Part shown: positions 1-5,305 of the stretch, piece by piece
Layout: each line of letters opens with the position of its first letter
Numbering within the stretch: position 1 is the stretch's first letter
NCBI GenBank assembly: GCA_017999195.1
Contig: JAGOBP010000267.1
Span: 1 to 6,095 of the forward strand
Direction of reading: 5' to 3'
Length of the DNA: 6,095 nt
Source of the DNA: Thermoflexales bacterium
GTDB lineage: Bacteria > Chloroflexota > Anaerolineae > Fen-1058
Notes under the pieces: generated by a model
Database searches by the model: none
Told to the model about the DNA's origin: nothing
What the model saw: the letters and a program-made list of their open reading frames with translations, nothing else
Translations under genes and position numbers: made by a program

Positions 1-216
1 CTGCCACACCTCATCGCGCGGGGTCTGCACGCGCCGCGATGCCGTGACGATCTCGCTGGATTGCAGCAGGTAGAGCGCGGCCACGGCCAACGCCAGCCCG
101 ATCAACAGGCCGATGCGCGCCACACGCCGGGCCGACCACTGCGATGGCCGCAAACCCTGATTGACCCAGTTGGCCCAGGCATTGTCGCGGCGTTTACTCG
201 TTTGCTTGCGCGGCAT
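1..216 (-). CDS. FtsL/DivIC-like cell-division protein, N-terminal part (runs off the left edge)
   Basis: I translated this open-ended frame by hand: 72 codons from the ATG at 216 with no stop. The protein begins MPRKQTSKRRDNAW, a basic cytoplasmic tail, then has one hydrophobic stretch at about residues 35-52 (core GLLIGLALAVAALYLL). The part after it (QSSEIVTASRRVQ) is where FtsL and DivIC proteins enter their periplasmic coiled coil. Known for the family: small bitopic divisome proteins that form a complex with FtsB/FtsQ-type partners and help activate septal peptidoglycan synthesis. The gene follows rsmH directly, the usual place of ftsL in the dcw cluster. The rsmH stop TAA is immediately followed by this ATG, and a GGAGAG ribosome site lies 7 bases upstream inside the end of rsmH, so coupled translation is likely. 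Sequence conservation in this family is low, so the name rests on topology and position. The coiled coil and C-terminus are outside the window. Confidence 0.75.
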   Translation of the reverse strand, partial: MPRKQTSKRRDNAWANWVNQGLRPSQWSARRVARIGLLIGLALAVAALYLLQSSEIVTASRRVQTPRDEVWQ

Positions 217-1134
217 TTATAGTCTCTCCGCAATGCGCAGTTTGGCGCTGCGCGCCCGAGAATTGGCGGCCACTTCTTCGTCGCCGGGCACGATCGGTTT
301 GCGCGTGATCAACTTCAAGGTCGCGGGCCGCGCCACCAGATCCGGTCGATCATCGGGCTGCACCGTGCGCTCACGCGACGCCGATCGGAAGTACTCTTTC
401 ACGATGCGATCTTCCAGCGAGTGAAATGAGATAACGGCCAACCGGCCACCGGACTTCAACACCTCGGTGGCCTGCGGCAGCACAGTCATCAATGAACCCA
501 ACTCGTCATTCACGGCGATGCGCAACGCCTGAAACGTCAATGTCGCCGGATGAATGCGCCCGTGGCGGCCCATGGCCTGCTCGATCACTTCCGCCAGCTG
601 TTGGGCCGTGAGGATCGGTCGGGCGGCGACGATGGCGCGCGCGATTTTTCGACTGGCGGGATCTTCGCCATAGCGATAGATCACATCAGCCAACTCGTCT
701 TGATCCAGGTTGTTCGCCAGATCGGCCGCCGTCTCGCCGCGCGTCGGATCGAAGCGCATGTCCAGCGGCCCGCCCGTCTGAAAGCCAAAGCCGCGCGCCC
801 GGTCTTCCAACTGATCAGACGACAGCCCAAGATCCAGCACCACGCCATCCACTTGATCGAAGCCGTGTGCGCGAGCCACCTCACCCAGTTGGGCAAAGTT
901 GGCGTTGACCAGTTTGACCCGTGATCCGAACGGTGCTAATCTCAAGGTAGCGCGTTCGATGGCAGCCGGATCAGCATCCAGTCCCAGTAGTTCAATATCG
1001 GGCGCGGCGCTCAGAATCGATTCGCTGTGGCCACCGCCCCCGACTGTCCCGTCGATGTAACGGCCGCCCGGCTTCAGGGCCAGGCCGTCGCGAGTTTCCT
1101 GCGGCAAGACAGACACATGCTGCGTCGTCGTCAT
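217..1134 (-). CDS. rsmH: 16S rRNA (cytosine-1402-N4)-methyltransferase RsmH (MraW)
   Basis: A complete 305-residue protein, normal for RsmH, which uses S-adenosylmethionine to methylate N4 of C1402 in 16S rRNA at the ribosomal P site. It starts MTTTQHVSVLPQE, matching the usual HxPVLxxE opening. The SAM-binding loop is DGTVGGGGHS (residues 28-37), followed by GLDADP (51-56). The signature DLGLSSDQLEDRARGF spans 101-116 and GPLDMRFDP 122-130. RYGEDPASRKIARAI (154-168), HPATLTFQALRIAVNDEL (195-212), VISFHSLEDRIVKEYF (234-249) and the C-terminal NSRARSAKLRIAER (291-304) are all intact. The frame stays open for 46 codons upstream, into the end of mraZ, but those residues are not RsmH-like, so I chose the ATG at 1134. 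No strong Shine-Dalgarno site precedes it; translation may depend on coupling or readthrough from mraZ, 68 bases upstream. The next gene starts directly after its stop. Confidence 0.97.
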   Translation of the reverse strand: MTTTQHVSVLPQETRDGLALKPGGRYIDGTVGGGGHSESILSAAPDIELLGLDADPAAIERATLRLAPFGSRVKLVNANFAQLGEVARAHGFDQVDGVVLDLGLSSDQLEDRARGFGFQTGGPLDMRFDPTRGETAADLANNLDQDELADVIYRYGEDPASRKIARAIVAARPILTAQQLAEVIEQAMGRHGRIHPATLTFQALRIAVNDELGSLMTVLPQATEVLKSGGRLAVISFHSLEDRIVKEYFRSASRERTVQPDDRPDLVARPATLKLITRKPIVPGDEEVAANSRARSAKLRIAERL

Positions 1135-1202
1135 GAACGAGACGCTGGGAGACAGCCACCAAATCACGCGCGACCACAGGTTCACGCGCGGCCGATCGGT
1201 GG

Positions 1203-1628
1203 TTAGATGCCCAGTCGGGCCCAGTACTCGGCGCTGATACCCGAATCGAAGTTGTCGCGGATAGCGTTCCATACGTCGGGAGCCCAGATTTCCATATGGG
1301 TGTTGAGACCGGCCACGATGACTTCGCCGTTAAGTCCGGCATAGTCCCGTAAATTTTGCGGCAGCAACACCCGGCCTTGTTTGTCCAGTTCGGGATCGGT
1401 TGCGCCCGAGAACATCAGACGCCGAAATTCGCGCGCTTGCGGGTCCGTCAACGGCAAGGCGCTTAACTTATCGGACAGGATTTTCCATTCCGACATGGGG
1501 AATACGAACAGGCACTTATCAATGCCGCGCGTCACGACCAGGCCGGTCGCCAACTCGGCCCGATATTTGGCCGGCAGGGTTAACCGTCCTTTGTCGTCTA
1601 GTGCGTGGGTATACTCACCTAAGAACAT
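1203..1628 (-). CDS. mraZ: Transcriptional regulator MraZ
   Basis: A 141-residue protein with two tandem SpoVT-AbrB-type swapped-hairpin repeats. Each carries the family's DxxGR motif: DDKGRLTLPAKYR at residues 11-23 and DKQGRVLLPQNLR at 82-94. The start MFLGEYTHALD is the standard MraZ opening, so the ATG at 1628 is preferred over an in-frame GTG at 1646 that would add six unrelated residues. Known for the family: ring-shaped oligomers bind short G-rich direct repeats before their own gene and repress the division and cell-wall operon. This gene has such repeats upstream (1683-1708 and 1641-1657), so autoregulation is likely. GGGGAG at 1644-1639 is a rather distant ribosome site, 10 bases from the ATG; GGA at 1635-1633 is a closer but weaker one. 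It is the first gene of the operon leading to rsmH and the FtsL-like gene. Confidence 0.96.
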   Translation of the reverse strand: MFLGEYTHALDDKGRLTLPAKYRAELATGLVVTRGIDKCLFVFPMSEWKILSDKLSALPLTDPQAREFRRLMFSGATDPELDKQGRVLLPQNLRDYAGLNGEVIVAGLNTHMEIWAPDVWNAIRDNFDSGISAEYWARLGI

Positions 1629-1640
1629 ATGTTCCAAACT

Positions 1641-1657
1641 CCCCACTCAACCCCCAT
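1641..1657 (-). promoter_or_regulatory. Second MraZ-box cluster near the mraZ start
   Basis: On the minus strand this reads ATGGGGGTTGAGTGGGG: two TGGGG units 10 to 11 bases apart, like the upstream MraZ boxes and about three helical turns from them. The nearer unit (1646-1641) overlaps the GGGGAG that could serve as the mraZ ribosome site. The function as an operator is inferred from resemblance only; the first unit is imperfect (ATGGGG). Confidence 0.55.
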
Positions 1658-1682
1658 TTTGATCAAAAATTGGGCTGCAATT

Positions 1683-1708
1683 CCCCACTTTTCCCCACTT
1701 TACCCCAC
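1683..1708 (-). promoter_or_regulatory. MraZ operator: three direct repeats
   Basis: Three identical GTGGGG hexamers on the minus strand at 1708-1703, 1698-1693 and 1688-1683, with an exact 10-base period and AT-rich spacers (AGTGGGGTAA, AGTGGGGAAA, AGTGGGGAAT). Tandem TGGG repeats with about one helical turn between them are the established MraZ target. They begin a few bases after the expected transcription start of the promoter at 1748-1719, which suits repression of early transcription. Confidence 0.88.
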
Positions 1709-1718
1709 TTACTTGGTT

Positions 1719-1748
1719 AGTATACACCACCTTTGGGTAAAATGTAAA
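1719..1748 (-). promoter_or_regulatory. Promoter of the mraZ operon
   Basis: On the minus strand, TTTACA (1748-1743) and TATACT (1724-1719) are separated by 18 bases; each matches the sigma-70 consensus at five of six positions. The predicted start is near 1712, giving a leader of about 85 bases that contains all five MraZ boxes. It lies just downstream of the rnpB terminator, so the operon has its own start. Confidence 0.75.
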
Positions 1749-1784
1749 CTAGCAAATTGAATTTTAAGGTAAGAGTTTGGCAAC

Positions 1785-1829
1785 AAAAACGAGTCCCTCA
1801 TCAGCGTAATGCCGATGAGGGACTCGTTT
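1785..1829 (-). terminator. Intrinsic terminator of rnpB
   Basis: A perfect 16-bp inverted repeat (1787-1802 with 1814-1829) with an 11-base loop. Read on the minus strand the stem ends ...GGGACTCG and runs into TTTTT (1789-1785). The opposite strand has only three T after the stem, so it acts mainly for minus-strand transcripts. It lies 27 bases beyond the mature end of the RNase P RNA and before the mraZ promoter. Confidence 0.88.
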
Positions 1830-1842
1830 GCGGCCAATAAGC

Positions 1843-1860
1843 CGCGGCCAGCAGGCCGCG
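1843..1860 (-). repeat. GC-rich hairpin across the mature 3' end of RNase P RNA
   Basis: CGCGGCC, a 4-base loop, then GGCCGCG form a perfect 7-bp hairpin. Its first four bases on the minus strand (1860-1857) are also the last four of helix P1, so in the precursor the two structures cannot form fully at once. A role in 3' maturation is inference. Confidence 0.5.
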
Positions 1861-2257
1861 CTCAAGAGATCGATAAGCCGAATTCTGTGACCGATCCGAA
1901 GATCGGCGGCGATCATTTCTCTAGGCCGTTGATTGCTCAACGGCTCAAGCAGTCTACCCGCGAGACGGGCGACGAGCCGTCGCTGTACGGGCCTCTTGCG
2001 AGGCCTGCCACTCGCTGCTTGACCTTGCTCCCGCTGGGGGTTGCCTGGCCGGACACGTTACCGCGCCGCCGGTGAGCTCTTACCTCGCCTTTTCACCCTC
2101 GCCGTCAGACCCTGACGGGTCTTTAGGCAGTCTGTTTCTGTGGCCCTGCTCCGCGCATTGCTGCGCCCGGTTGTTAGCCGGCAGCGTGCTCTGTGGAGTT
2201 CGGACTTTCCTCGTGCGGATCGAGTCCGCCCGCGATCACCTGGATCTCTTGAGCGCG
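1857..2257 (-). ncRNA. rnpB: RNase P RNA, bacterial type A
   Basis: This is the catalytic RNA of RNase P, which removes 5' leaders from pre-tRNAs together with the RnpA protein. Read on the minus strand, the conserved blocks occur in order: GAGGAAAGTCCGAACTCC (5' side of P4, from 2212), AGGGTGAAAAGGCGAGG and GGTAAGAGCTCACCG (around 2101-2069), GGTAGACTGCTTGAGCC (around 1960-1940), and ACAGAATTCGGCTTAT (3' side of P4, 1888-1873). The two ends pair as a perfect 15-bp helix P1 (2257-2243 with 1871-1857), which sets the boundaries and gives 401 nucleotides, a normal length. The P18-like hairpin (1906-1891) has a UUCG tetraloop on a 6-bp stem. The order matches the E. coli-like type A fold. The promoter and terminator are its own. 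Exact ends may differ by a few bases. Confidence 0.97.
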
Positions 2258-2260
2258 ACC

Positions 2261-2289
2261 ATCGTAGCACTCGAAGTGAGCGGCGTCAA
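2261..2289 (-). promoter_or_regulatory. rnpB promoter
   Basis: On the minus strand TTGACG (2289-2284), 17 bases, then TACGAT (2266-2261). The -35 is five of six and the -10 four of six against the sigma-70 consensus. The predicted start 5-7 bases after the -10 falls at about 2256-2254, close to the 5' end of helix P1 deduced independently, which supports both calls. Confidence 0.75.
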
Positions 2290-2297
2290 GGCGAAAA

Positions 2298-2361
2298 CGT
2301 GGTGCGTAGTGCGTGATGCGTGAACAAAACACGCACCACGCATTACGCAACACGCACTACG
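2298..2361. repeat. Heptad-repeat inverted repeat (GTRNTGC family)
   Basis: Arms 2298-2322 and 2330-2354 are complementary at 22 of 25 positions around a 7-base loop (AACAAAA). Each arm is a run of 7-base units. On the minus strand, from 2361 downward after one base, the units are GTAGTGC, GTGTTGC, GTAATGC and GTGGTGC, then GTG. On the minus strand the loop reads TTTTGTT. The repeat covers the last codons and the stop of the hydrolase gene, so it may act as a loose terminator for it, but its stem lacks a proper following T-run. Confidence 0.8.
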
Positions 2362-3119
2362 GCTTGCGGCAGTTCTCGATCGGTGATCCACGCCCGAACG
2401 GTTTGCGTGAACAACTCGGGCAATTGCATCGACCAGTTGTGAATCGCGTTGGCAACGACACAGCCTTGTGCTGACGGCATAGCCTTCAACAGATCACGCA
2501 GCGAGTCGTGCATCAACTTCAATTCTTTCTGACCGACGAGGAATAGCGTAGGCACGCGCACCCGATCGAGCTGGGGCGGAATCCTAAACTGTGCGTTCGC
2601 CGTCGTGACGCGCACAAACGAATCGAGCGTCATCGCTTTGGTATCGGCCGCGAACTCAGCGAAGTATTTGTCGGGAATGCCCAGGCTTTTCATATTGGCG
2701 CGAATCAACCAGGCGACATCTTTGAACGGCCAATACAGTTGCGTCATCAAGCGCGTCAGGCCAATGCCCGGAATGGCTCGCACTAACGCGCCGCTGATGA
2801 CAGCGTGATCGATCACCTCCGGCGACTGGGTCAACAACTGCACGATCGTTTGCGCGCCCAGTGACAGACCCACCACGTGCGCGCGTCCACCGTGTGCCTT
2901 GGCGGTGATCAAGTCCGCCACTTGCGCCGCCGCAGCGGTAAATGTAAACGGCTGAAGCGCGCGGCTCTGGCCGTGTTCAGGCAGATCGGGCACCAGCAGA
3001 TGATAGTCCGCTAGCTGCTCGATCTGTGGCTGCCACATCCAGCCCGCGCCGCCACCGCCATGCAGCAACACGATTGTTTGCGCGTTGCCAGCACCATATT
3101 CCTTGAAGAACAGGGACAT
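2343..3119 (-). CDS. Alpha/beta-fold hydrolase, substrate unknown
   Basis: A 258-residue cytoplasmic protein of ordinary length for single-domain alpha/beta hydrolases. The oxyanion-hole region is LLHGGGGAGWMW (residues 18-29). The nucleophile elbow is GLSLG (84-88) with Ser86. The strand before the acid reads LFLVGQKEL (192-200), placing Glu199 where the family usually has Asp. The catalytic His is His227 in AIHNWSMQLPELF. PDLPEHGQS (45-52) is the usual strand-4 turn. The Trp- and Arg-rich stretch at about 122-145 lies in the cap region. No signal peptide is seen. I chose the ATG at 3119; two GTG codons stand just before it in frame, and no strong ribosome site separates them. The last residues (VVRVA and stop) come from a heptad repeat. 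Substrate and pathway cannot be told from sequence. It lies 116 bases after the protease gene on the same strand with no clear promoter of its own. Confidence 0.9.
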   Translation of the reverse strand: MSLFFKEYGAGNAQTIVLLHGGGGAGWMWQPQIEQLADYHLLVPDLPEHGQSRALQPFTFTAAAAQVADLITAKAHGGRAHVVGLSLGAQTIVQLLTQSPEVIDHAVISGALVRAIPGIGLTRLMTQLYWPFKDVAWLIRANMKSLGIPDKYFAEFAADTKAMTLDSFVRVTTANAQFRIPPQLDRVRVPTLFLVGQKELKLMHDSLRDLLKAMPSAQGCVVANAIHNWSMQLPELFTQTVRAWITDRELPQAVVRVA

Positions 3120-3146
3120 CACCACATTCCAAACGCAAAGTTGAAT

Positions 3147-3179
3147 CCCCTCACGCGCGACTTCGCCGCGCGCGAGGGG
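3147..3179. repeat. GC-rich hairpin in the protease-hydrolase spacer
   Basis: CCCCTC at 3147-3152 pairs with GAGGGG at 3174-3179, and GCGCG-type sequence inside continues the stem: 12 of 13 bp with one A-C mismatch and a 7-base loop. Neither strand has a T-run after it, so it is not a typical intrinsic terminator. It lies in the leader of the hydrolase and may protect mRNA or attenuate readthrough. Confidence 0.5.
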
Positions 3180-3196
3180 TCAAGTCACCTGAGCGC

Positions 3197-3215
3197 AAAA
3201 CCTCACACTTGAGGT
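3197..3215 (-). terminator. Weak terminator-like hairpin after the protease gene
   Basis: On the minus strand ACCTCA, loop AGTG, then TGAGGT, followed by T to make TTTT in total (3200-3197). It lies about 20 bases after the protease stop. The 6-bp stem is short and the T-run is brief, so termination would be partial at best. Confidence 0.3.
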
Positions 3216-3235
3216 CGAGTGCGCCTGCGCCCCGA

Positions 3236-5059
3236 TCAGTGGGCGCGTCGTCGATTATAGGCCGGCACACCGATCATGACGACGGGACCGATCAGGACAC
3301 CTAGCGCCAACACCAGCACCAGCGGTGTCAAGGGCTTAGCGTCGCCCTCAGTCGTGTTATTCGCCTCGACCGAAGTGAGCGTGACTGCCGTGGGGTTGTC
3401 GGCATAGGCCGAAGCGGGCACGCAGGTGTTGACCGTGGTGGGCCGCTGAAAACTGCCAGAGGCCAGCGTGCTGAGGCAACCGCCGCCTGTGAAGATATTG
3501 ATGTCGCGGCCGTCGAGCGCGCCGGTATTATTGGTGTCCACGTAAGACAGTCCCGTGCCATAGCACATCGCGTCCACGATGGTGTCGTCGGACACGCCGT
3601 CCACATCGGCCACGCCGCCGTTCGTGCGCAGCAACACGATCTCATCGCCCGCATCGGTCAGATTAGGTGCGGTGCCGCCCCACAACGTGTACTGCGTCAG
3701 ATTTGTGTAACCGCTGGTGCAATTCCAACAATAAGTGGGATTGGGCTGCGTGGAGTACGTCCATGCGCCGTCGCTGCGGATGCGCATCAAGAAGACCTGA
3801 CCGGGCGCCAAACTCACGTTCGGCAACAGGAAGCTCCCCTCGCCCGCCGCGCCCTGACGTTCCTCGTCACCGATCGCGTAATCGCTTAGCGAGATTGTTA
3901 CTGATGAAGTGTTCTTAATCTGCACCCATTCGGCACGGCTACCTGTGGGACTATAGGCAAAGGCATTGATGACCAGTTCCTGCCCCCAACCGATATCACG
4001 CAAAACACCCAGCGTGCGCGAACCCGGGTTGTGAATGGCTGTCTGCGGCGGCAAGGCAGGTTTCATCAATTCAGTGGCATAGGTACTTTGATCGAAGTGC
4101 GAGTAACTGGAGCCGGACTGCCACGTGGTGGGACTGTATAGCACCGGCTTCGTGGCGCTATTGCCCGCGATGCCATAGATGCCGTTCCAGAACAGGCTGT
4201 TGACATTGCCCGTGAGGCGCGTACCCAAGGCGGCAGACGGATTGGGATACGTGGCCGTATTGAGCAAGCCCACTGCCGATGCGTCTTCAACGAACCGATC
4301 ATACATATAGGGGAAGCCGGTGCCGAAGCCCCAACACCCCTGTCCGGCCGTGCCAGCACATTCGGTGCCATTACCTGCATTGCCGTCGTCGTAGCGCATT
4401 GAGCCAGCAAAGCCCAAGCCGTGGCCCAGTTCGTGCAGCACCACTGTCGCCAGATCCCACTTACTGGCAGGTACCAAACCGTCGGTGCCAAAGTACCAAT
4501 CGGCAAACGCGCTATTGAAGTTAGCAACAATATCAAAGTCGCCAGGGACCTGATCGGCGCAATAACGCCGATCAGCCAGCGCGATGGCAAACCAGGTGCT
4601 GGTAGCTGGTGCACCAGCAAAATCCCGGTTGCGATACTTAGCACCGGCCGAACCAAGGATGCCGGTCGCAGCACCCAGATCAGTCCAGTTGGCCTGCACG
4701 CTGATCGCAACCGATGAGTCAAGCAGACCTGCCCAGATGTCAACGGCATACTGGAAGGCAGCCTGCGCCTGCGGATCCCAGGTGCCGACATAAGTCACGT
4801 TGATCGTGGCAACATTAGGGGCGAACGGATTAAGACGCCAGCTGGCATCTGGCGGGGACACAAAGACGCGGCTCGCGCCGGGCTGCGGTGGCGCGGCGCG
4901 GATGACCAACTCCGGGCCAGGAATAATTGACGGCTCATTGGCGACGAGCGCGCCCGCCTGCGCACTGCGCCGCCCGCTACCAACTAATGCCAACACCAGA
5001 CCCATCACGGTCAACAACCAGACACCGATCAACACGGGACGAACTCGACGAACTGACAT
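3236..5059 (-). CDS. Exported zinc metalloprotease-like protein with lamin-tail domain and C-terminal membrane helix
   Basis: A 607-residue protein. The start is the ATG at 5059, 4 bases after a perfect AAAGGAGG; the frame stays open 63 codons further upstream but without ribosome site or secretory sequence. Order: basic N-terminus and hydrophobic core (about 8-27) with an AQA cleavage site after residue 35; protease-like region (about 80-360) with HELGH at 209-213 and Gly216; lamin-tail domain (about 362-500) with EWVQIKNTSSVTISLSDYAIGD, SLAPGQVFLM and GDEIVLLRTNGGVADVDGV; an EF-hand-like loop (508-519); a membrane helix (about 578-600) ending YNRRRAH. The position where ordinary metzincins keep their third zinc ligand is Gly219, not His or Asp. 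SHFDQSTYATELMKP (320-334) could supply His321 and a Met-turn Met332, as in leishmanolysin-type (M8) enzymes. Eight cysteines, including CWNC (444-447), suit disulfides outside the cell. Inferred role: surface-anchored proteolysis; substrate unknown. Confidence 0.85.
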   Translation of the reverse strand: MSVRRVRPVLIGVWLLTVMGLVLALVGSGRRSAQAGALVANEPSIIPGPELVIRAAPPQPGASRVFVSPPDASWRLNPFAPNVATINVTYVGTWDPQAQAAFQYAVDIWAGLLDSSVAISVQANWTDLGAATGILGSAGAKYRNRDFAGAPATSTWFAIALADRRYCADQVPGDFDIVANFNSAFADWYFGTDGLVPASKWDLATVVLHELGHGLGFAGSMRYDDGNAGNGTECAGTAGQGCWGFGTGFPYMYDRFVEDASAVGLLNTATYPNPSAALGTRLTGNVNSLFWNGIYGIAGNSATKPVLYSPTTWQSGSSYSHFDQSTYATELMKPALPPQTAIHNPGSRTLGVLRDIGWGQELVINAFAYSPTGSRAEWVQIKNTSSVTISLSDYAIGDEERQGAAGEGSFLLPNVSLAPGQVFLMRIRSDGAWTYSTQPNPTYCWNCTSGYTNLTQYTLWGGTAPNLTDAGDEIVLLRTNGGVADVDGVSDDTIVDAMCYGTGLSYVDTNNTGALDGRDINIFTGGGCLSTLASGSFQRPTTVNTCVPASAYADNPTAVTLTSVEANNTTEGDAKPLTPLVLVLALGVLIGPVVMIGVPAYNRRRAH

Positions 5060-5063
5060 ACGG

Positions 5064-5071
5064 CCTCCTTT
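5064..5071 (-). promoter_or_regulatory. Ribosome binding site that fixes the protease start
   Basis: AAAGGAGG on the minus strand, followed by CCGT and the ATG at 5059. It is a full anti-16S match and is the reason for rejecting the longer frame starting at 5248. Confidence 0.85.
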
Positions 5072-5099
5072 AGAAATGAAGCAGGATTGAGCTGGCCTG

Positions 5100-5128
5100 A
5101 GGATATGCCAGATGTAAAAGAATGTCAA
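5100..5128 (-). promoter_or_regulatory. Promoter of the metalloprotease gene
   Basis: On the minus strand a consensus TTGACA (5128-5123), 17 bases, then TATCCT (5105-5100, four of six). The predicted start near 5093 gives a leader of about 34 bases before the ATG. Confidence 0.7.
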
Positions 5129-5233
5129 CGCCCAAACACGTTCAAGAAGATTTCGCGGTGAGCCGTTCTGAGCGGGGCGGCCGCCTAACCCTGTCCAATA
5201 CTTTGCGCCATTCCCTTCTCGCCCCGTTTTTTT

Positions 5234-5254
5234 CTCATCACTCGTCACTCGTCA
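5234..5254. repeat. Short heptad tandem repeat CTCRTCA x3
   Basis: CTCATCA, CTCGTCA, CTCGTCA in tandem on the plus strand, followed by the partial unit TCCTCA. It occupies the -35 region of the proC promoter. It resembles the heptads at 2298-2361 in period but not in sequence. Confidence 0.7.
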
Positions 5255-5264
5255 TCCTCACGTA

Positions 5265-5273
5265 TGTTATACT
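5265..5273 (+). promoter_or_regulatory. proC promoter (extended -10)
   Basis: TGTTATACT: a five-of-six -10 (TATACT, 5268-5273) with the TGN extension. The -35 position (about 5245-5250) lies in the heptad repeat and does not match consensus, so recognition would depend on the extended -10. The predicted start is near 5280, giving a leader of about 26 bases. Confidence 0.6.
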
Positions 5274-5305
5274 TTCGCGGACTTTCTTTGGAGGAGGAGA
5301 CCACC

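Noticed and set aside
1135..1272. Upstream extension of rsmH by 46 codons, overlapping the end of mraZ
   Set aside because: The extra residues do not resemble RsmH, and the normal N-terminus MTTTQHVSVLPQE begins at 1134. The open frame is explained by the GC-rich end of mraZ in another frame.
1809..2323. Open frames of 70-88 codons on both strands between 1809 and 2323
   Set aside because: The region is the RNase P RNA gene with its promoter and terminator. The frames have no recognisable domain or ribosome site.
2298..2361. The heptad repeat region as a CRISPR array
   Set aside because: The units are 7 bases, directly tandem and without spacers, which does not fit repeat-spacer structure.
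3147..3179. The GC-rich hairpin as an intrinsic terminator
   Set aside because: There is no T-run after the stem on either strand, so I list it only as a hairpin.
4066..4791. A 241-codon minus-strand frame inside the metalloprotease gene
   Set aside because: It is a shifted frame of the same gene, of low-complexity composition (rich in Arg, Pro, Ser), while the main frame carries the zinc motif and domains.
5060..5248. N-terminal extension of the metalloprotease by 63 codons
   Set aside because: The perfect ribosome site and signal-peptide start at 5059, and the promoter at 5128-5100, lie inside the extension, so it cannot be part of the main product.
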